A stretch of DNA of 53,913 nucleotides. It comes from Hyphomicrobiales bacterium. GTDB lineage: Bacteria > Pseudomonadota > Alphaproteobacteria > Rhizobiales > Beijerinckiaceae. Each line of letters starts with the position of its first letter. Position 1 is the stretch's first letter. Shown here in pieces: positions 47,974-53,913 of this stretch. The notes under the pieces are model-generated. The model saw nothing but the letters and a program-made list of their open reading frames with translations, did not search any database and was not told where the DNA came from. Both the position numbers and the translations under genes were made by a program. The stretch covers positions 1 to 53,913 of the forward strand of contig SEEM01000028.1 of NCBI GenBank assembly GCA_004144595.1, given 5' to 3'.

Positions 47974-48004
47974 AAGCCCTGCGGCGCGACGCGCCGCAGG
48001 GCTT
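47974..48004. terminator. Perfect hairpin between the stress protein and a lipoprotein gene
   Basis: AAGCCCTGCGGCGC (47974-47987) is the exact reverse complement of GCGCCGCAGGGCTT (47991-48004), with a three-base loop. An A-run lies ahead on the plus strand, giving a T-run on the minus strand, so it terminates the minus-strand lipoprotein and probably the plus-strand gene. Confidence 0.85.
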
Positions 48005-48044
48005 GGTATTTCGATACGGACTCCCCGAAGAGAGGCCTCTTATC

Positions 48045-48344
48045 TTACCACCAGTAGCCGCGGCGGCCGTAGTAGCCGCGACCGTAATATGAGCGGTTGT
48101 CGGCCGCGATCAGGGCGCCACCGATGACGCCAGCCGCGACGCCGGCGGCGACGGCCGACCCGGTTTCGTTCGAGGCGCGACGGTTCTCGACATAGTTGGC
48201 CGAGCGGCACTGCTGGTAGGCACGGCTGCCCGGGCGGAAGCCCTGGGACTCGCAGGTCACTTCGGCGTCGGCCATGGATTCCTGCGCGGTCTGACAACCG
48301 GCGAGAAGAGCGGCCATGGCACCAACGATCAGAATGCTACGCAT
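48045..48344 (-). CDS. Small lipoprotein with glycine-zipper segment and aromatic tail
   Basis: A 99-residue lipoprotein. The lipobox LLAGC sets the lipidated cysteine near residue 17. A conserved-looking CESQGFRPGSRAYQQC region is next, with two cysteines. Then a Gly/Ala-rich stretch (AAGVAAGVIGGALIAA) resembles a glycine zipper. It ends in SYYGRGYYGRRGYWW, rich in Tyr, Gly and Arg. AAAGGA precedes the ATG. It is probably an outer-membrane or periplasmic protein; the function is unknown. Confidence 0.75.
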   Translation of the reverse strand: MRSILIVGAMAALLAGCQTAQESMADAEVTCESQGFRPGSRAYQQCRSANYVENRRASNETGSAVAAGVAAGVIGGALIAADNRSYYGRGYYGRRGYWW

Positions 48345-48381
48345 AATTAATCCTTTTTCAGCCTCCCATTGGCCTGAAGCG

Positions 48382-48410
48382 ACTTAAGAGCAGCCGCGTC
48401 GGCAGGTCAA
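48382..48410 (-). promoter_or_regulatory. Promoter of the minus-strand lipoprotein gene
   Basis: On the minus strand TTGACC (48410-48405) and TTAAGT (48387-48382) are 17 bases apart, 38 bases before the ATG. This is a good match to the vegetative sigma consensus. Confidence 0.55.
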
Positions 48411-48454
48411 GAATGACGCGCGCTTTGCGTTAAAGTTCGTAGGGTCAAATCGCG

Positions 48455-48473
48455 ACAATTCCGCAGCAATTGT
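48455..48473. promoter_or_regulatory. Inverted repeat in a divergent promoter region
   Basis: ACAATT (48455-48460) and AATTGT (48468-48473) are perfect arms separated by seven bases. It lies between the two divergent lipoprotein genes and may be an operator for either. Confidence 0.35.
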
Positions 48474-48601
48474 GACGCTTCGCCCGAATCGCCGGGAATG
48501 CTGCGAACGGTCGGGCGATTTCGCGCGGGCTCAGGCTTGCATTTGGGGCGAAGCGGCGGAACATGCGCGCAAGATCCGATCAGCCCAGTCCGGACGTAAC
48601 G

Positions 48602-48910
48602 ATGCCACGCTTCTCCATCCTTATCCCCGCCCTGCTGCTCGGCGCCTGCACCTATCATACGTCGCGCAGCAGTATCGTCGTGGTGACCGACGCGAAGAGC
48701 GTTGTGGAGAACTGCGCGAGCCTGGGCGGGATCGATGGGCAGGACAGCTCCCAGGCGATCATGCCGCTCGACAAGACGCGCGATTCGGTGGTCGCGCGCC
48801 TGAAGATCGCCGGCGCCGAGAGGGGCGGGACGCATGTGCTCGCCAGCGCGGCCGACATCAAGTGGAAAGGTCCGGACACCAAGGGCACCGTCTACAAGTG
48901 CAATCCCTGA
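48602..48910 (+). CDS. Small lipoprotein
   Basis: A 102-residue protein with a lipoprotein signal (SILIPALLLGAC, lipidated cysteine near residue 16). The mature part includes VVTDAKSVVENCASLGGIDGQ and a second region GGTHVLASAADIKWKG. It resembles DUF4156-type lipoproteins in pattern. The ATG at 48602 gives a normal signal peptide, whereas the ATG at 48563 would add 13 polar residues. The function is unknown. Confidence 0.7.
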   Translation: MPRFSILIPALLLGACTYHTSRSSIVVVTDAKSVVENCASLGGIDGQDSSQAIMPLDKTRDSVVARLKIAGAERGGTHVLASAADIKWKGPDTKGTVYKCNP

Positions 48911-48947
48911 GGTGCGGCCCAGCCTCGCCTTCGTTCGCTGATCGCCG

Positions 48948-49745
48948 TCAGCCCTTCAGCAGCCATTCGTGCTCGGCGGCGTTGTGGAACTTCCAGGTCC
49001 GCTTCGGGCCGGCCATCACGTTGAGATAATACAGGTCGTAGCCGTGGCAGGTGGCGCAAGGGTGATAGCCCCTGGGTACCAGCACGACGTCGCCGTCCTC
49101 GATCGCCATCGCCTCGTCGAGGCTGCGGTCGTCGGTATAGACGCGCTGGAAGCCGAAGCCCTGCGGTGGGTTGAGCCGGTGGTAATAGGTCTCCTCGAGA
49201 TGGGACTCGCGCGGCAGGTCGTCCCGGTCGTGCTTGTGCGGCGGGTAGCTGGAGGTGTTGCCCGCCGGCGTGATGACCTCGACCACCAGCAATGAATCGG
49301 CCGGGTCGTTCTCGGGCAGGATATTGGTGACGTGGCGGGTGTTCGAGCCCTTGCCGCGGATTTCCTGGCCGAGATCGTCCGGGCTGATGACGCGCACCGG
49401 CAGGCCGCCATCGAGGCCGGGTGCCGTGCAGACGGCGAGTTCGAGATCGGTCGTCGCGGTGACCGACCAGGCGGACCCCTCCGGCAGGTAGACCGACCAG
49501 GGCTTGCCCTCGAAGGGGCTCATCCGTTGGCCAAGCTCGCCGCGTGCCTCGCCCCCGGCCGTGACCTCGCCCTTGCCGGTGACGAAGACGAGACAGGCCT
49601 CGCGGTCACCAGTTTGCGCCGAAACGGTCTCGCCCGGTTTCAGGCGATGCAGGTCGAAGCCGACATAGGTCCAACCGGCGCTTGTCGGCGTGACATGGGT
49701 GACGCGGCCGTTTGTGCCCTGCGGCTTGACCTTGAGATGGGACAT
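48948..49745 (-). CDS. iolB: 5-deoxy-glucuronate isomerase
   Basis: A 265-residue cupin enzyme of myo-inositol breakdown that converts 5-deoxy-glucuronate to 5-dehydro-2-deoxygluconate. Metal-binding residues are in PPHKHDRDD and EETYYHRLNPPQGF, and VPRGYHPCATCHGYDLYYLN comes near the end. AGGA precedes the ATG at 49745. It is the last gene of the iol run in this window. Confidence 0.95.
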   Translation of the reverse strand: MSHLKVKPQGTNGRVTHVTPTSAGWTYVGFDLHRLKPGETVSAQTGDREACLVFVTGKGEVTAGGEARGELGQRMSPFEGKPWSVYLPEGSAWSVTATTDLELAVCTAPGLDGGLPVRVISPDDLGQEIRGKGSNTRHVTNILPENDPADSLLVVEVITPAGNTSSYPPHKHDRDDLPRESHLEETYYHRLNPPQGFGFQRVYTDDRSLDEAMAIEDGDVVLVPRGYHPCATCHGYDLYYLNVMAGPKRTWKFHNAAEHEWLLKG

Positions 49746-49769
49746 CGGGTTTTTCCTATCCATTGGGCC

Positions 49770-49812
49770 CGTCATGCTCGGGTCTGCGCTACGCTTCGCC
49801 CGAGACTGACGG
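49770..49812. repeat. REP-like half element
   Basis: GTCATGCTCGGG...CCCGAGACTGACGG is a single stem of the GTCAT family without the other two stems. It lies between iolB and iolE. Confidence 0.55.
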
Positions 49813-49818
49813 CTGCAT

Positions 49819-50703
49819 TCAAGCCAGCCCGGCTTCCTTGATGAAGCGGGTCAGATTGGCGTAGCCGAGCTTCGCATAGGTCGCGGGCTCCGCCTTCTTC
49901 GGGTCCTGCTCGGCCTCGACCACGATCCAGCCGGAATAGCCCTGCAGCTCCTGGAGCACGCGGACATAGTCGATTAGGCCGTCGCCCGGCACGGTGTAGA
50001 CGCCGGCCAGGACCGATTCGAGGAAGGACCAGTCCTCGCGGTTGGAGCGCCACATCACGGCCTCGCGGATGTCCTTGCAGTGCACGTGGTGGATGCGCGC
50101 CTTCCAGTGTCTGGCAATGCGGGCGGGGTCGCCGCCGCCCCAGGTGGCATGGCCGGTGTCGAGCAGGAGGCCCACAGTCGGGCTGGTGACGCCCATGAAC
50201 CGGTCGATCTCGGCCTCGGTCTGCACCACCGTGCCCATGTGGTGGTGATAGACGAGCTGGAGCCCGTATTCCGCCTTCAGGGCTTCCGCGAAATTGGTGT
50301 AGCGCGCGCCGAAATCGTCCCAGCGGCTCTTGGGCAGGACGGGCCGGGCCGAGAGCGGCCTGGTGATGTCGGAATGGATCGCGTTCGAGGTCTCGGCTGC
50401 GATCAGGACCGAGCAGCCCATGTCGCGCAGCAGCGTCGCATGCGCCTTCACGGCGACCATCTCGGCGGCAACGTCGCGGACGAGAAGCTCAGTCGAATAC
50501 CAGCCGGAGACCAGGGCATGGCCATGCGCGTCGAGGATCGGCTTCAGCTTGCCGGCCTCGCGCGGGAACTTGTTGCCGAGTTCCATGCCGGTGAAGCCGG
50601 CGGTGCGGGCTTCCGTCAGGCAGGTTTCGAGCGGGATGTCGCCGCCGATCTCTAGCATGTCGTCATTCGACCAGCCGATGGGGTTCGCGCCGATGCGGAT
50701 CAT
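49819..50703 (-). CDS. iolE: Myo-inosose-2 dehydratase
   Basis: A 294-residue TIM-barrel enzyme. It begins MIRIGANPIGWSNDDM, and has LVYHHHMGTVVQTEAEIDRF, LLLDTGHATWGG and HVHCKDIR, whose acidic and histidine residues bind the metal. It dehydrates scyllo-inosose in inositol catabolism. The ATG at 50703 is used because the 25 residues ahead derive from the REP-like element. Confidence 0.95.
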   Translation of the reverse strand: MIRIGANPIGWSNDDMLEIGGDIPLETCLTEARTAGFTGMELGNKFPREAGKLKPILDAHGHALVSGWYSTELLVRDVAAEMVAVKAHATLLRDMGCSVLIAAETSNAIHSDITRPLSARPVLPKSRWDDFGARYTNFAEALKAEYGLQLVYHHHMGTVVQTEAEIDRFMGVTSPTVGLLLDTGHATWGGGDPARIARHWKARIHHVHCKDIREAVMWRSNREDWSFLESVLAGVYTVPGDGLIDYVRVLQELQGYSGWIVVEAEQDPKKAEPATYAKLGYANLTRFIKEAGLA

Positions 50704-50732
50704 GTCAGGTCTTTCCAGTCCACGGTTGCCAC

Positions 50733-50814
50733 CGTCATTGCGAGCGTAGCGAAGCAATCCAGTCTCGTAGAGCGCCACGTCTCCTGGATTGCGTCGCTAC
50801 GCTCGCAATGACGG
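50733..50814. repeat. REP-like long-hairpin element (type B), best preserved copy
   Basis: Thirty-one bases at the left end are the reverse complement of thirty-one at the right end with a single mismatch, ending GTCATTGCGAG on one side and CTCGCAATGAC on the other. It lies between iolE and iolD, inside the operon. Confidence 0.85.
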
Positions 50815-50818
50815 CCTA

Positions 50819-52669
50819 TTATTCACCGACGCGCTGTTGCTTGCGTCGTTCGTCGTAATTCGCCCGCGCCGTGCGAACCTGCTCGCGCTGGCTTACTTCG
50901 GGCACCGCGACATCCCACCAGGCGCCGCCGGCACCGGTCGAGATCAGCGGGTCGGTGTCGATGACTACGACGCTCGTGCGGGTGTTGGCCTTCGCCTGCG
51001 CCAGCGCGGCTTCGAGCTCGGCGATCGAGGCGGCTTTCGTCGCGATCGCGCCCATGCTGGCGGCGTGGGCGACGAAATCGATCTCCGGCAGGGTGTCGTG
51101 CCGGGTGTCCTTGAGCAGGTTGTTGAAGCTCTCGCCGCCGGTGGCCATCTGCAGGCGGTTGATGCAGCCGTAGCCGCGATTGTCGAGCAGGACGATGGTC
51201 AGCTTGAGGCCCAGCATCACCGAGGTCGCGATCTCCGAATTGAGCATCAGGTAGGAGCCATCGCCGACCATGACCACCACCTCCTTGTCGGGGCGCGCCA
51301 TCTTGGCGCCGAGCCCGCCGGCGATCTCGTAGCCCATGCAGGAGAAGCCATATTCGGCGTGGTAGGAGCCGGGCGCGCCGGCCTGCCAGAGCTTATGCAG
51401 TTCGCCGGGGAGGCCGCCGGCGGCATGAAGCAGGATGACGTCCGAGCCGAGCGTGCGCTGGACCGCGCCGATGACCTGTGCGTCAGAGGGCAGGGCGGCG
51501 TTGCTGGCGACAGTCGCTTCGGCGGCTTCCTTCTGCCATTCGGCCTTGCCGGCCTTGGCATTTTTGGTCCAGCTTTCGGGAGCTTTCCAGCTACCGATGG
51601 CCTCGGCCAGTTCGGCGAGACCCTCGCGGGCATCGGCGACGAGGGGCAGGGCGCGGTGCTTGCCGGCGTCGAAGGGTTGGACGTTGAGGCCGATGATCGT
51701 CTTCTGCTCAGCACCGAACAGCGCCCAGGAGCCGGTGGTGAAATCCTGCAGGCGGGTGCCGACCGCCAGAACGAGATCGGCCTCGGCGGCGAGCCGGTTG
51801 GCGGCCTCCGTGCCGGTGACGCCGACGGCGGCCATGTTGAGCGGGTTATCGTCGGGCAGTGCGGACTTGCCGCCCTGCGTCTCGCAGACCGGGATGCCGG
51901 TCGCGGCCGACAAACGGGCTAGCGCGTTGCTGGCGCCGGAATAGAGCATGCCGCCACCGGCCACGATCAGCGGCTTCTTCGCGGCTTTCAGCGCCTCGGC
52001 CGCGGCCTTGAGTTCGTCGCGGTCGGAGCGGGGGCGGCGCGGCGTCCAGAGGCGCTCCGTGAAGAAGCTCTCGGGATAATCATAGGCTTCGGCCTGCACG
52101 TCCTGGCAGAGCGCCAGCGTGACCGGGCCGCATTCGGCCGGGTCGGTCAGCACCTGCATGGCGCGGGTCAGCGCCGGGATGATCTGCTCGGGCCGGGTGA
52201 TGCGGTCGAAATAGCGCGAGACAGGCCGGAAGCAGTCATTTGCGGAGACGGTGCCGTCGCCGAAGGCCTCGACCTGCTGGAGGACGGGATCGGGGATGCG
52301 GTTGGCGAACACGTCGCCCGGCAGCAGCAGCACCGGCAGGCGGTTGACATGGGCGAGCGCGGCGGCGGTGACGAGATTGGTCGCGCCGGGGCCGATCGAG
52401 GTGGTCGCGGCCATGAAGCGGCGGCGCATATTTGCCTTGGCATAGGCGATGGCGGCATGGGCCATGGCCTGCTCGTTATGGGCGCGGAAAGTCGGGAGGC
52501 GCTCGCGCTCGTGCCAGAGCGCCTCGCCAATCCCTGCGACATTGCCATGGCCAAAGATCGCCCAGACGCCACCGAAGATCGGCAGGCTCTGCCCGTCGAT
52601 CTCGGTCATCTGCGCTGCGAGGAAGCGCGTCAGCGCCTGCGCCATGGTGAGGCGGACGGTGCGGGTCAT
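50819..52669 (-). CDS. iolD: Trihydroxycyclohexane-1,2-dione hydrolase
   Basis: A 616-residue thiamine-diphosphate enzyme that opens the inositol ring. The N-terminal domain has the glutamate in RAHNEQAMAHAAIAYAK, the middle domain LIVAGGGMLYSGA, and the C-terminal domain the ThDP motif VMVGDGSYLMLNSEIATS. It follows iolC and precedes iolE. Confidence 0.96.
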   Translation of the reverse strand: MTRTVRLTMAQALTRFLAAQMTEIDGQSLPIFGGVWAIFGHGNVAGIGEALWHERERLPTFRAHNEQAMAHAAIAYAKANMRRRFMAATTSIGPGATNLVTAAALAHVNRLPVLLLPGDVFANRIPDPVLQQVEAFGDGTVSANDCFRPVSRYFDRITRPEQIIPALTRAMQVLTDPAECGPVTLALCQDVQAEAYDYPESFFTERLWTPRRPRSDRDELKAAAEALKAAKKPLIVAGGGMLYSGASNALARLSAATGIPVCETQGGKSALPDDNPLNMAAVGVTGTEAANRLAAEADLVLAVGTRLQDFTTGSWALFGAEQKTIIGLNVQPFDAGKHRALPLVADAREGLAELAEAIGSWKAPESWTKNAKAGKAEWQKEAAEATVASNAALPSDAQVIGAVQRTLGSDVILLHAAGGLPGELHKLWQAGAPGSYHAEYGFSCMGYEIAGGLGAKMARPDKEVVVMVGDGSYLMLNSEIATSVMLGLKLTIVLLDNRGYGCINRLQMATGGESFNNLLKDTRHDTLPEIDFVAHAASMGAIATKAASIAELEAALAQAKANTRTSVVVIDTDPLISTGAGGAWWDVAVPEVSQREQVRTARANYDERRKQQRVGE

Positions 52670-52752
52670 GTCGGCTTCCGACTCTCTACAACACGTAACG
52701 ACGCCATCCCGGGCGAGGTAAGCGAGACGTTTTGTTCCCGGCCGGACACGAT

Positions 52753-53913
52753 CTAAGCCGCCTTACGGCCGCGCGTGGCAAGCCAGAGGCCGGTCAGCGC
52801 CTCGAAGCGTTTGGCCATGTCGGCGATCGCGGCTTCGTCGTCGAGGCTGCCCGCAAACCAGCTTTCGGCCGCGCTCATGAAGATGGTGCGGCCGACGGCG
52901 AAGCCCTTGACGATCGGCGAGCCGGCTGTCGCGGCAAAGCCGGCCTCCAGCTCCTCGGCCGGAGCGTCGAGCCCGAGCAGCAGCACGCCGCGGCACCAGG
53001 GATCGTGCTTGGCGATGGTCTTTTCGATCGCGGCCCAGGCGGCGGGAGAGGATTGCGGCTCCAGCTTCCACCAGTCGGGCTTGATGCCGAGCGCGTAGAT
53101 CTCTTCCAGCGCGCGGGCGATCGTGTCGGGGCCGAGCGGGCCGTTCTTGCCGGCGATGATCTCGATCAGCAATTCGCGGCCGACCTTGCGGGCCGCCTCG
53201 AACAGGCCGCGCAGCTTCTCCTGCTGCTCGCGCTTCAGCTCTTCCGGGTCGTCCGGATGATAGAAGCAGAGCGCCTTGATGCAGTGATCGACCGGCCATT
53301 CCGGCAGCAGCGAACCGATGTCCTGGCTGGTCTCGAAGCGCAGTGGGCGCGAGCCCGGCAGTTCGACCGGGCGGCCGAGCCAGGCGAAGGGATGGCGGGC
53401 GAATTCGAACATCGCCTCGCGGCCATGCTTCTCGTCGAGCAGCATGCCGTAACCCGGGCGGCCATCGGCGACGCGCGCGGCGGCTTTCACTGCGAGCACC
53501 TTGAAATCGCGGATGCGAGCGGGGTCGGCGTCGGCCTTGGCGGCGAGCTCTTCGAGTTGCGAGCGATGATCGCAGGCCAGCGCCATCAGCGAGGGGATGT
53601 CGCGGCGGCGCGTCGTCGCCCAGTGTATGTGGTTGATCTCCGCATCCTTGCGCAGCGCCCGGTGCGGGCTGCCGTTTTCGAGGAAGTACTGCAGTTCCTC
53701 GAAAGTCGGGCTTTCGGGCGAGCAGAGCAGGCGCGAGACCGCGAAGGCGCCGCAGGCATTGGCCCAGGTCGCGGCGGTCTGGAGGCTTTCGCCGCCGAGC
53801 CAGCCGCGCAGGAAGCCGGACATGAAGGCGTCGCCTGCACCCAAGACGTTATAGACCTCGATCGGGAAGCCCTTGCCGACGATGCCGTCCTCGAGATCGT
53901 CGGGAATCGCGCC
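52753..53913 (-). CDS. iolC: 5-dehydro-2-deoxygluconokinase, fused to a DUF2090 domain (partial)
   Basis: The visible 386 residues are the C-terminal part; the gene runs off the window. Near the edge is the PfkB-family motif GAGDAFMSGFLRG with its catalytic aspartate. From about 100 residues later comes the DUF2090 (aldolase-like) domain, with ALACDHRSQLEEL and the KPDWWKLEP region. Such fusions are common in rhizobial inositol operons and may add aldolase activity on the next step (inference). It is 83 bases upstream of iolD. Confidence 0.92.
   Translation of the reverse strand, partial: GAIPDDLEDGIVGKGFPIEVYNVLGAGDAFMSGFLRGWLGGESLQTAATWANACGAFAVSRLLCSPESPTFEELQYFLENGSPHRALRKDAEINHIHWATTRRRDIPSLMALACDHRSQLEELAAKADADPARIRDFKVLAVKAAARVADGRPGYGMLLDEKHGREAMFEFARHPFAWLGRPVELPGSRPLRFETSQDIGSLLPEWPVDHCIKALCFYHPDDPEELKREQQEKLRGLFEAARKVGRELLIEIIAGKNGPLGPDTIARALEEIYALGIKPDWWKLEPQSSPAAWAAIEKTIAKHDPWCRGVLLLGLDAPAEELEAGFAATAGSPIVKGFAVGRTIFMSAAESWFAGSLDDEAAIADMAKRFEALTGLWLATRGRKAA

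Overview
The window is a GC-rich alphaproteobacterial chromosome segment. The block mdh-sucC-sucD-sucA-sucB-lpd, the phoR-pstSCAB-phoU-phoB order, an EcfG-type stress promoter, inositol and polyhydroxybutyrate genes and many Rhizobiales-style intergenic palindromes point to the order Hyphomicrobiales (Rhizobiales). A Bosea-like (Boseaceae) organism is my best guess from gene content, but no rRNA or marker comparison was possible. I see no tRNA or rRNA, no CRISPR array, and no phage or insertion-sequence gene.

Layout. 1-553 is non-coding and strongly palindromic. 554-1210 holds two small genes. 1324-10893 is a sugar or sugar-acid module: a mutarotase and lactonase pair divergent from an ABC importer (binding protein plus two permeases, no ATPase), a DapA-family lyase, a GntR/FCD regulator and a complete TRAP transporter. 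10912-18432 is the phosphate region: PPK2, phoR, pstS, pstC, pstA, pstB, phoU, phoB. PstC has lost about 84 internal residues in frame. 18436-21575 holds a SpoIIAA-like protein, an orphan ABC ATPase with degenerate motifs, zapE and a TetR regulator. 21898-31498 is the TCA block mdh, sucCD, sucAB, a MAPEG protein and lpd. 31617-37746 holds folD, a cytosine-deaminase-like hydrolase with an FAD oxidase and a flavodoxin-fold quinone reductase, a MarR gene behind a three-repeat Pho box, and an EamA exporter. 37858-41764 carries kup, ispG and zur on the minus strand. 41850-44246 is bdhA, a patatin-like hydrolase and a DUF3830 protein. 44302-48910 has a YbaL-type antiporter, a PHA-system protein, an EcfG-controlled membrane protein and two small lipoproteins. 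48948-53913 is an inositol catabolism operon (iolC, truncated by the window edge, then iolD, iolE, iolB).

How the genes work together. Three transport operons (ABC, TRAP, Pst) each carry a palindromic element directly after the binding-protein gene, which suggests a shared way of making that product in excess. Phosphate sensing and storage genes are adjacent, and a second Pho box lies 18 kb away at the MarR gene. PHB turnover functions appear twice (bdhA with patatin; the PHA-system protein).

The strongest unusual signals are: the in-frame deletion in PstC together with a PhoR that has no membrane segment; the degenerate orphan ATPase; the Pho box at marR; twin abutting hairpins with identical loops and different stems at 270-321; and a family of intergenic elements that share a four-way-junction fold through compensating stem changes.
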